Assembly: GCA_039566865.1 (NCBI GenBank) | Contig: CM076954.1 | Span: 15,152,001-15,216,000, forward strand | DNA: 64,000 nucleotides | Direction of reading: 5' to 3' | Source: Aurelia coerulea | Taxonomy: Eukaryota > Cnidaria > Scyphozoa > Semaeostomeae > Ulmaridae | Part shown: piece by piece, positions 1 through 12,200 of the stretch | Position numbering within the stretch: the stretch's first letter is position 1 | Layout: each line of letters starts with the position of its first letter | Notes under the pieces: generated by a model | Told to the model about the DNA's origin: nothing | The model's input: the letters and a program-made list of their open reading frames with translations, nothing else | Databases searched by the model: none | Translations under genes and position numbers: made by a program

Positions 1-93
1 GAGTATATGCAGCAATTCCTTGACAAAGTTGGATAAATTCAACTTTGCTGCGCGCGCCACATCATTCTTTATATGCTGTGTTTTATTTTTTAG

Positions 94-208
94 CTTGCAC
101 GAATATTATTTATCAAATTGGCTTGGACAACAAGAAGAAATACACCGTATTGTTGTATATCAGAGCGATAGCTGGATGTCAGAGTGGACAAAGCGATGCA
201 TCAGACAG
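94..208 (+). CDS. PNPLA6: PNPLA exon: linker before patatin domain
   Basis: Acceptor TTTTTAG, donor GTTCAT. The exon begins with one base of a split codon and reads [15 protein letters not shown] then HRIVVYQ, matching the conserved segment of vertebrate NTE just upstream of the patatin domain. It is the first exon visible; the preceding one is outside the window. Confidence 0.9.
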
Positions 209-3200
209 GTTCATACTTTCCCTTTAATTTCGTTGTATCGCTCTTATTGTCCTTCCACTTGGCTATTCTATTGAAAAGAAATATGCAACCTACTTAGTGG
301 TTGAAAATTGGCAATAGGCCCCATTACTCAACTTCGTGTTATTTGTTGTTTACATATTGTTAGTAAGGCAACTTAAAGGGACACTGTCGTAGCTGTTATT
401 GGCTAGTCGTGATGTTGAAATGACCAAATGAAAAACTAATGACCTGCCCTTTTAATAATAACCAAGCCTTTATGCTGCTGGATCATGCTTTATTTCGAGA
501 ATAAAAGGAATCAGATCGTTATCACCTTCACGAATTGCAGTGTACAGCGAAATTACTGAACTCACCTGCCTAATTCTATTCTTTTATATTGTCTCATTTA
601 TCCCATCAACGCCACGACAGTGTACCTTTAATACATGTTTATGTTCTGACAGGACAGAGCAGTAATTGCGTAAAATAACGTCATTGAGCAATCTGATATG
701 AGGAAGTGCGTGATGATCCCCCAGTTATCATCCCTTGTCCCATTCACTTTACCATTTGGCGTAACAGGGATAAATTATGTTTCTAGTGCAACCTAGTTCT
801 TCACCTAACTTCGCTGCAATATTTTTTGTCAATTCAGTAAATTTCGGATACTCACCCTTCTTCCTCAATAGCATTGATTTTCACCCTTTTAAAGTCATCG
901 TTCACAAACAATCACATATATCAGTATTCTTTGACCATCTACTTTTTCTTTCAGGCTGATGCTATTCTCATCGTGTGTCTTGGTGACGGAGATCCACATT
1001 CTGTTGGAGTGGTGAGGCTTGTTTAATTCTTTCACTTAGCTCTAAAATTCTTCAAAATTCGCTTGCCTCATACTTTGGATTTTTTTATCGCATACAATGC
1101 ATCTAGCTTGCTGAACCATTGGTGTCAAGCATAGGTTCCAAATCTTTATCTCGGCGTAAAAAGGAGGGTGTAAAATTCAATAACCTGTTTCTTATGATTG
1201 AATGACTTGAAAGAAACTCTAGATACTTATCTATAATTCTACCGTTGGACTTTTCAGAAATTTTGAATATTTTTGGAAATTCCAGCGTATCTTTCATTTC
1301 AACTCATTTGAGGATCTGACGTCATCAATTTTCTAAATCATATACCAGATGAGTGACAGACTTTTGCTTCATACCATATTGTAGGCATTCATAAACTATG
1401 GTTTTCTTCGAAATTATTTCATGTTGCGTCAAACAGTTTAGAAATTACGATGGCTTTAAGCTTCTTTGAAAATTTTTCTTGAATTCTTGAAAAAGAAGAA
1501 AACACTCTAATTAGGAAAATATTGCAGATTTCAGAATATTCCAACGGTAGAATTATAGAGAATTAGCAAAAGTTTCTTTGAAGTCATTCAGTTCAAAGAA
1601 ATAGGTCACTCAATTTTACGCCAGCCTTTTTAAAGATTTGGAACCTATGCTGTGGTGTCATTGATTTAGATCAAATTTCTGTGCATATAGACGCGGATAT
1701 ATGGAAATTTGCTTGCCTCATACTTAGGACTTTTTATCGCATACAATGCATCTAGTAGACTGATTACGATGAGTCCCAGTAATCGCTATCCAAAACGAGA
1801 CTATTACGCCAGACCGAGACCGCTCTTACTGGGACTCATAATATTACGGCAATATTTTTGGACTGACTTTTTTCACTTTTGAACGCCCTTGGGAACGAGG
1901 CTGCTATACACAGTCATGTACAAAGTATACAACAAATACAACGCCATTAGAATTTCTGCAGATTCGATTGATTGATATTGACCAACGGAAACTCGAAGCT
2001 CAAAGCAGAGTTTCAAGGAGTTTGGCCGGACAGAACAAAGTCTTACGAACAAATACTATGAAAACAGTTGGCGACAATATCAAATTTTGTACGTAAGTAC
2101 TATTTTGCTGCTTTCGCTAAGCATTAACTGATTTATTGTGAAGTTTTCAAATCAATGTGTTTCATTTGAAAACTACAAATTTTTGTGCTTTTCTGCCTAG
2201 GCCCTTATCGAAACGAGGCAGGCATAGTCATTTCAAAATAATGGCGTTTGATTATGAGTCGTAGTTAGGAGCGTCCGGCAGTATTTCAATAGCGATAACT
2301 ACGACCATATCATCAGTCTATGCATCTAGCTTGCTGAACCATTGGTGTCATTGATTTAGATCAAATTTCTGTGCATATAGACGCGGATATATGGGCATCT
2401 CTTATAAAAAGGGCATACATTTATACCCGAATATGACGGCAGTGCCTTTATATGCGAGCAGTCTACCAGGCGTGCATAATGTTCAAACCTGCCTGGGAGC
2501 GGTAGAAATTCTCTGAAAGCCTGCCTGCATATAAATTTTGTACAGCTAGGGTGGAGAAGCCTGTTACCAGAACCAGTGGGAATGCAGGTATCAAACAGTA
2601 AGTTTTTACACATGGAGCAACGAAACAATCCAGAAGTCAAGGGCCGCTTAAGAATCTCAGCTTTGAAGGGTTCACTAAAGAACTGCATGCCATTTGAGAA
2701 GGTAAGGAAAAAATTGGTTGGAGCACATGCAGTGAGGATTGAAAAAGCAATGTGTCACCATTTGTTTGCTATTATTCATCATCTTACTGCAATTACATTT
2801 CATAAAGAACTATTGAAAAAAACTGCCTGCAAAATATTGCTTTGGAAAAAGCTGCCTGGGAACTTTGTTCCGATGTTCCCATGTTTATGCACGCCTGCTG
2901 AGTCTTCGGACAGGTTATAAAATTACTAGATGATGCATTATTGATACTGATCATCATTTATCCTGGCTTCGTGTTCTTGAATAAGTAGTTCTCCTTGCTA
3001 CAGGTAGGAATTCTGTAAGAGCACTCTTTTATATGTGAGTCATCTTGGAAAAATAAAAAAACGCTATTTTTCAATGTTTCCAGATAAAAGTACATGCTCT
3101 TATATCTGCATCTATACAGTAGAAACTGGTCTTTTGTTTTGAACTTTTAGTTTATCATGTAGGATCGAGTATATTTCCCCTCTTTTTTGGTATGTGTGTT

Positions 3201-6200
3201 TTGTAAACCCCCAGTCCTCGGTCTATGAAGATAACCTGATGTGCAACTGATGATTGTGCGTTAAAGGCCCATTACTAACCATGATCCTTTGTGCGCCGAA
3301 GCAAAAGCAAAACAGACAGAACCCAGGCCAGAAAAGAATTGCATTTCATGCAAAAATCAACTTTAGGGCCACAACGCATCATAGAATCTTTGAAACAGGA
3401 AAGGCCATGGAGATGCTTGCGTTGACGAATAGATAAATACGATGGAAGGCGGAAACACTGCAGCATGACGAAGAAACAACAGCAAATATGTTTGAATTTA
3501 GATAATATATATATTGCCAAAATTTTGGTCCTGCCATGCAGGACTTCTTCAGGCCTGTCATGCGATAGTTACATTCAGGATTAAAATATTAACATTAATT
3601 AAAGTTATTAATTTTAAATATAGCTACTACAATTTTAGCTATCAGCAATCGAAACACGGAAGAAAGTTATTGCCAGAACAGTTAATATCATCATTCAAAG
3701 ATTGGTACTCTGATGAAAGAGCACAGCATTGCTTCAGAGCATCAAAAATAATTATTCAACATGGCCTGGTCGTATTCATAAGCTAATCTATTACTTGGAT
3801 TTGTCTCACTTCGAATTTTTTTTTAAACATAGATTTGTCTTAGTTCAACTGGAATGAAATTACATTGAAAATGATAATAATAATCATCGAAATACTTGTT
3901 GATCTTTCTAAGATTTATTTTAAGACCATGCACCTTCCATGCACCTGCATGATTTGTTGATAGCCAAGTTGGAGGCATATGGATTCGACAGAAATAGCCT
4001 CAAATTCATGTATAGCTATTTGACAGGCCGTAGCCAAAGAGTTAAAGTGGGCTCCTCCTACAGTTCCCTTGGAAAAATCAAGATAGGAATACCGCAAGGA
4101 TCGGTCCTTGGACCGATGCTGTTCAACATTTTTATCAATGACCTGTTCCTAATTGACTTGGAATCAGAAATCTGCAACTTTGCAGATGACAATACAATCT
4201 ACGCAAGGAGTAGACTAGCTACACTAGTCCCTTGATTTCGCTGTTGTTGTTGTTGTTGCTGATGGCCAGCTCAATGAGGGACTAGTTGCCAGAGAGTGTC
4301 TCAAATCGGAATTTTCAGAACGAAAAACCTGATTGTAATCTGATTGGAGCATTTCGGCTTAAACAATAGAAAATTTTTGTGTAGCCAATCAACTTTTCCT
4401 CTCTTTGCTTATTTTTACTGGAAAACCTCCCTTTGAAGTAGAGGCCTGTTTGGTCTGAGTTTTTCAAGAATGGCGACCGGCGCTGTCGTCGCAGCTTGAT
4501 CGACCTGAAGAGCAGAAGCAAATGAAGCTGAAGGAATTTAGCTAGCCATTTGGCATGATGAAGTGGGCACTGGGAAGAGATATTTGTTTGTGCTCTAACA
4601 GGAAATGGCAAAATGTAATGCTGTTGTGATACTTGAGAGGCATTTTCAAGACAGCAGTGAGTGTCAGTCTGTCAGTACACTGCAGTGTAGTGTAGGCCTA
4701 CTCTAAGTTCAGGTTAGTGATTTTTTCGTTTACATTTGGCTCGTGTATTTCAATTTCAGGGCCTCCGATGACTTGGGGACCGGGGGGCCGGGGGGCCACG
4801 CCCCCCCCACATGTTTGCAAATCATGCCGTTTTGAAAGGCAGCTCATCATCATGTTGTTGTTTTGTGGTAATTTTTTGTATCAAGTTTGGCCTGCCCCCC
4901 CCCCCACTTTTCTGATCTCGTCGGGGGCCTTGAATTTCTAATATTATCTAACTGCAAGCATGTTACTTGGCAATGTTGGGCTGTTGTACTTTATCACCTT
5001 AACAGTTGTTTTGGTTTGAATGCATTTGATCTGCCAAATAAAACAATCTTAGATATTTTAGAAGTTTAGAATCTTTATAAGTTCCATATGTGATTCAACC
5101 CCCCCCCCCCCACCCCGTGTTTGGATCACATACGAAAAGGGAAGGGTGATATAATTTTTTGCTTGTGATTTAACAAGTACTTGTTACTTTATCACATTGA
5201 TGTTGATGTTCTTAATTCACAGGGGTTTGTTTAAAGCAAGATATCTGCTTCATTATTATCAGACCTCGCATCAGTATGCATTTAGGTGGCACTTTTCTTG
5301 GAGAGAGTTTGTCTATCTGATGCAGCAAATCACTTGGAGCAAATATAAAGAACAGTTCCCTTGAAAATTCCTTGTACTTCAGTCCTTCAGATACCACTTA
5401 ACTGATTGCTAATGATAATGTATAATGATGATGAAATGTCTAATCTTGTCAAGTCTTTGGTTCCTTCCTTTATCTTTGGTCACTCTGAACTTTGGTCACT
5501 TTATCTTTGGTCACTTTGATAGGGGGGGGCTCTCTCCTCGATTAGTTTACCTATTGAGAGAGCTCCTCCTTTAAATAATTCTCTCCGTGGTGAATGTATA
5601 TAATTATATGAAACTGAAACTCCTCTGAAATTTCAAATTTATGTTCACTGTCCATGCTCCATTTTGTCAGAGTCATAAACTGTCTAAAATTCTTTCAAAT
5701 TCACATGAATGAAACTTGGTATCAATGTGTTGTTTTCTTGAGTCATATTTTGATGATTACTGATCACAGCAGCAACAACAACCAAAATACTAATTCCGTG
5801 GTCCGCGTTTTACGCATGTAGCGCTTATGAAAACGAGGCTATCAAGTTATTCCGATTTCAGACACTGTTTGGCAACAAGTCTCTGTATTAGCGACAAATC
5901 AGTTCTAAGGAGCATACAGAGATTGTGTAGCCAGTCTACGCAAGGAGTAGGACCCTTGATGAAGTGATAAACAACTTGGAAAAGGATCTGAGCTCGATTT
6001 TACAGTGGTTTACCGAAAACGGGATGGTAGCAAACCCTGAAAAATTCCAGCTTATGTTCCTAAGGCTAAAGAGTGATCAGCAAATGTGTCTTAGTATTGA
6101 TGATCAGATCATCAATCAATGCCAACAAGTAAAACTCTTAGGAGTAACGATTGATTCTAAGCTGAATTTTGACAAGCATATTACTGAATTGTGCGGTAAA

Positions 6201-9200
6201 ATAAACAAAAAAGTGAGTGCATTCTCAAGACTTCGGAACTATCTTGATGATACACAAGCTAAACTCTTATGTAATACAACGGTTTTGGCAAATTTCAATT
6301 ATTGCCCTTTGATTTGGATGTTCTCTTCTAAAGCTGCAAACAAAGAGATTAATAGAACACATAAACGTGCACTAAGGGTGCTCCATAAGGATTATGATGC
6401 ATCGTTTGATATGTGTCTAAGGAGAGAGGCAGATACAACAATCCACGTCAAAAATCTCCAAAAACTGATGTTAGAAGTATTCAAAACTCTGAATTCGTTG
6501 AATCCATCATACCTTTGGAATTTTTTCAGTACTAAGCAAGTGGAATACAACCTTAGGATCAAAAATTTGGTAAAATTGCCTCAAATAAAAACACACACTT
6601 TTGGACTACACTCTGTAACCTTCAGAGGCAGCATCCTTTGGAATGCACTAAGTGACGATATTAAAACATGTGAAAAAGTGGCAGCTTTCAAAAGGAAAAT
6701 AAAAACATGGAAGGGGGCAAACTGCAGCTGTAAACTATGTTGTAAATAGGATATTGTATTATACTTTATATTATGTAATTATTTTTAGTTGTAGTTGGTT
6801 TAAATTAGTTGATGTATATATTATGCTGATAACTATTGTAATTAACCAACTTTAAAGAATGATAAAATGAAAAAAAAAATGAAAAAAATGAAATGAAACC
6901 TTGCTTTCCTTTTCTATAGCTGGAGGCTGAACTTGAAAGAATGACGTTTGTTAGGGCACAGAAGGATTTGATTTTGTTGTACCGAGAAGAACATTTTGAG
7001 CAACCAAGTGGCACTGTAGAATGGTTAAATGCACGTGGATGGATATCAGCTCATCATCATGTACGTTCAAGTTATATTATATTGTATTTTGTTTGCATAA
7101 ATAACCCCAGCGATAATGATCTGACATTCGAATATATTTTCAGTCTAAATTTTATCCAGGAGTTTGCTAATCATTCCAGTTACGTTTGTGGCGTTAAAGA
7201 GTTATACCACATTCACACTGACACAGTTAAGCTTTATGCAAAGCAGGTTAAATTTCAACCACTCAAATGCATTCGATTTGTGTGAATGACCAACTAGAAG
7301 GCTCCATTTGATAATTTGGTTTACATTATACTGGTTTAGCTTGCATTTTACATGCGTGGCGAAATGCGACGGAAAGATTCGACGGAGAGGAAATGCGAAG
7401 GAGGGGGATAGGGCCAATGTAAATGGGGTATAAGCTTCATGGTTTTCTAATGCATGTATTACTTACCTATTTTCAACCTATTGATTAATCGCCTATTAAT
7501 CGCCGCTCAAGTAACATTATTCTTTCTTGGCACTGTCGATTTAAAAAAAGAATCTGAGTAACCAATTGTTTTTTTGCTGATTTTGTTGACTTCATACGTT
7601 CGGTAATAGACCTTTTAGCTGTTCTTCAAAAGAGCCGGATCGAACGAAATTCTTATACATTTTTATAGGAGAAGTTCGATTGAGTGGCGTTAAGAGCTTC
7701 TATCACTTTTGTTCACATTCTGAAATTCTACAAAAAGTATCAAAATGTTGCTCGATTCAGATTCTATTTGAGAATAGCTAAAAGGTTTAATGTTTCTTTT
7801 TTTAAATTGTATATGCAAACTCCAATCAATAACCATGTATGTGTGTATCTATGTATGACCATTTTATCATCTTAAATGTTTCAGGTTCGATGCCCAAAAA
7901 AGGTTTTCAGTAGGAGAAATTTGGCCCATAGGGTGAGTAAATCTCTGTTCAACTCATATAGTATAGTCCTTGCAATGGCAACAGGCGTGAATTAGCCCAA
8001 CGGGCAACCGTGTGAAAGCCATTGGTAAGGATGGGGTTAAGATAGGCATTCCAAGCCAACGAAAATTATGTTTGTTTGACAATTTTCCTGGGGATGCCAA
8101 TTCATAAAAATACTGTTGCAAATGGTCAAAAATTCTATTTTAGCCCAGCAAACATAGGATTGGGAGAAGCAATCTAAGCCAAGGTAGAGTGTGTGTCCTC
8201 AAAAATTTTCCTTGGAGCTTTGCTTCCAGACCCCCTCATTTTGATACCCCACCAGTTTATTTGCAATGGCCACGCCGCTGACTCGGCGTAAAGAGGGCCC
8301 CCGGGGGTAGCATTTCCCTCCATTTTGTGAGAGCTAATCTGCACCTGAATGGAAAAAGGAAAAGAACTCTTGATAAGCATATCACTTAAACTTTATATCA
8401 TTTTAAAGAGCTGCAAGATTTATAGAGATTTAAGTCTTTCGTGTCCCTAATTTCCAGAAATAGCAGTCCACAATTAGTCGTAGTAATTTCAAACACAGGA
8501 ATTATATTCTGGCTGATATTTTTTCTTTCAAGTTTGCTCAAGATGCCAACTACGAAGTTCCTGGGAAGTAAGTATTTGTCCTCCTGTACTTGGTCTACTT
8601 ATCGACTCATTAAAAATATGGATTTCATGAATTTACATCTGTACATGTTACTTTTGCAGGGCTTTTGCATCATATACAGTTATAGTTAGAGTTATAAATT
8701 GTGTCAAACAGTTTTCTTCAATGCTCCTCTACAATACTGCTTTTCTGCTCAGTTTTCTTCAATGCTGCTCTGCTGCTCTTCGATATGCCCTGTTTACACT
8801 GCACCATTGCATTTCACCTCTCTCAGGTGTTACAAAAAATATATTTTCAAACAAATACTGAAATTTTTAAATCCCATTTCAATAAATGTGCCGACGATAT
8901 CTCTTATCCATGAAAAAAATGTACTTTCTTTGTCGTTCGTTACGAGAAGTTTCTTTATGATTTGATGAAGTATTTCAGGCCATTTTGAAGAATTTTGCAA
9001 CCATGAAATTTTTGTAAAGTCGAATACTACCTATCTTTCCAGAGCTCATAAAGACGCAAGAAAAATCAGAAAAATATTTCAATCCCTCGGCTATAAAGCA
9101 GAGTTCGATTCATTTCAATCCATCAAGTATTCTTGGTGTCATGAATTTTCAAAAGTGGGAATTTTTTTCTGGTTCTCCGGGCATAAATAGGAGGAACAAA

Positions 9201-12200
9201 AGCGTTAGCATTTTAAATGGGAGGCTGATCCAATACGAGATGGAATACTCCCACAATAGATCCAAAGCTGCACCGACACAGTTAAAATGGAGTCTCACAG
9301 TAAACAATGGATTCGTTCAGATTTATTTCTATTTTATTTTTCTATATTTCTACCTAGCATCCGAAGGTAGTTTTAGGACGCTGAGAAGCTAAGCTTATCG
9401 AAGCAGCGTCCTGGTCCTTCCTCTCGATGTGACCACGGGTGACCACACCTCGTGATTCTTTCAACCTGGAATTACAGGGAGGTGGCGACTCTCCTCACAC
9501 TTTGTTGCAGGTTCGGCAAGGCGGGGACTCGAAGCACCAACCTTCAGATTGGTAGTCTTGTACAGTAAACACCCGCTGTAAGAAACTCATGTTTTCCGAT
9601 CAGGCCGTACAGTTTCTCATAAAACGAATAAATTTTCTATTTTGTTCTATATATTGTTCTAAATAATTCTTATATTTTGGTACATGAATTTTAAAAAGCC
9701 AGCCTGCAGTTTCTTATAAGTGAGTTTCTTATATACCGGTTTTTACTGTTATGTAGTGTCTTAGGTAATTCATTATTGTTAACTTTTTGTATTGAATATA
9801 TACAAGAAGATGTTATTTAGTATTTTGATAATTTATCTTTTTTTCAAAGGACATCTGATTTTTCACGATTAGCAAGGCGATTAACAGGAACATCAATTGG
9901 ATTGGTTCTTGGAGGTGGAGGTGCAAGGTATGCTCTCTCCGAATACAATTGTTTCAAAAGTCTCCTGGTGGTGCAAAACTGCGGAAAGCTGCTTTGAAAA
10001 GCGAAACCATAATCCCGAAAGTTTCTTCGTCCGGCACTCCGTAAAAGCATAGCTTCCAAATTTTCAAAATTCCATAAAAAGGTCGGTGTAAAATTCTTTT
10101 ACCTATTTTTTTATGTCACTGCAATTTAGAAAGACAAAAACAAGCTCAAATTCAATTACTGTTGAGGAATATTATCGAGTTGCCTCCACACACCACATTA
10201 CCAAGTTACTAACATTTGACAAAGGAAATATACTTTGAGACGAGAAATACACTAAGGCCTATTTCTTTCAATTGAATGGCTTGAAAGAAACTTCAGCAAC
10301 TTATCTATAATTCTATTGTTGGACTTTTCGGAAATCTTGAATATTCTTTTCGAAAGTACAGCGTATTTTACATTTCAACTCATTTGAGCATGTGACGTTA
10401 ATATCAAGTTTTTCTAAATCGTATGCCAGAATAGTGATAGACTTTTTCTTGATAATACCATATTGTGGATATTCATGAACTATGATTTTCTTGAAAATCG
10501 TTTCATGTTTAGTCAACAAGTTTAGAAATTGTGATGTTTTACATTTTCTTCATTTTTTTTCTTCGTATAAAGGAAAAAAGACACTTTAATTCTGAAAATA
10601 TTGAAGATTTTAGAAAAGTTCAACGGTAGAAATATAGCAACATGGCTCGAGCTTCTTTAAAGCCATTCAGCTCTAAGAAGCAGGTCATAGAATTTTACAC
10701 CAGCCTTTATTAAATATTTGGAACCTGTTCTAACGTGAGCTCTGTTCGAATCCATTTCTCTCAATAGTCTTCTTGTGGTACAGAATTGGACAATGGCTTT
10801 GAATGTGAAACCATAAGTTTGAAAACTTCTTTGTCCGGCACTCTGTAGAGCATAAAACTTGACGTGATAACCGAAGATCTCGCTGAAGATGATGCAATAA
10901 TTTTAGAATGCGATTGCTTTTCACATCAATCGATCTACCTTCAACTGGTGCATTCTAGCGTCCACATGAACTGGCATCGGCAGTGGGTCCCTGGGAGGAG
11001 GTGGCGTGGGTGGTTGTCTCGTGGTGGCCGTTGTAGTGCCCTTTCTTATGGGATTTGGCGCCTTTTTCAGCACGAATCTGATCACAATGGGATTGTGCCG
11101 TTGTACACAGAGTGCTTCTACGATTTTTTTTATATAATCAATTAAAATATACAAACTCAACAAGTACATCTACTGTGCCTATCATGGCGGGAATAGACAC
11201 TAGGTCATCGGAGTTCCCACCGTGAAAGGCACTGAAGGCTTCTACGATTGTTGTTAGAAGAAAAATTTCGGTGTCATTTATAGCCAGAAACAGAAGAATT
11301 CATGTCCATGTCTGCTATCAATGGCATTGTATGTTGTTTGTTGTTACTCTTTGTTTTAACTGTGATATAGAAAATAACATTTTAGCCAACTGTAATGTGA
11401 AAATTAGCCACACAGAAACACTCTTTTGCTAGCGGATATCGTATTTTGAATGCAAGTCAAACTCTTAAAAATGACTGGACCAACACTTGAATGCGTTAAG
11501 TTGCCAATGCGATTTACTTGGTGATTCATAAAAATTTCTATATCTCATGAAGGGGAAAATAAAGATGCGATCAGCAAGTGACTGCTGTCAAAAAAGAATG
11601 AAGCTTTAACTTTTATGATCTTCAGATGTCTTTATTGGGAAAAGGGTTGGTGTACCTTTTGCGCTTAACTCCTGCACTGTTACATAAAGTTCTTATGATC
11701 CTCACGTACGATACTTCTACTTACTTTCTATTCTTCAGGGGCTTTGCCCATGTTGGAATAATCAAGGCTTTAGAGGAAGCTGGTAAGTTTGTATGAATGA
11801 TTGTTTTACAGCTGTAGAATGAATGTTCGACAGAAGACTATTACGTAGCTCAGGTTTCAAATGGTAAAACGCTGAATGTCAGCTCCTATGTGTTTTCATA
11901 GTAAATTGAATTCCTTGGCAATGCGGATCACTATGCGGTTGGACTGTTCAAACTTTCAGAGATTTCATGCACACTGCAAGTTAAACCAGCTTAAACTAAA
12001 CCAGGTTATCGTAAGGGAACTTGTGATTGGTCAGTCTAACAAATCTAATTCATTTGATTGGCTGAAATGTAGCCTGGAGTAGATAAAGCTGGTTCAACTG
12101 TGTCAGTGTGAATATGGTAAAATATGTTGTGACAAGCTATACTTTGTGTCCTAACTAAAATTCAAGCATTATGAAGTATCCAAAAAAGATAACCCTTAAA

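Larger units (their letters stand above)
1061..2400 (+). repeat. 650-bp tandem segmental duplication, each copy disrupted by a different MITE
   Basis: GCTTGCCTCATACTT starts at 1061 and again at 1711. The second unit carries the same downstream sequence as the first (TTGATTTAGATCAAATTTC at about 1661 and 2351). Unit 1 contains a MITE at 1128-1652 that unit 2 lacks. Unit 2 contains a different MITE at 1756-2320 that unit 1 lacks. Each copy therefore supplies the empty site of the other's insertion. Confidence 0.85.

Noticed and set aside
4315..4611. 98-residue minus-strand ORF
   Set aside because: Lies inside the composite insertion at 4214-5934 and matches no family I recognise.
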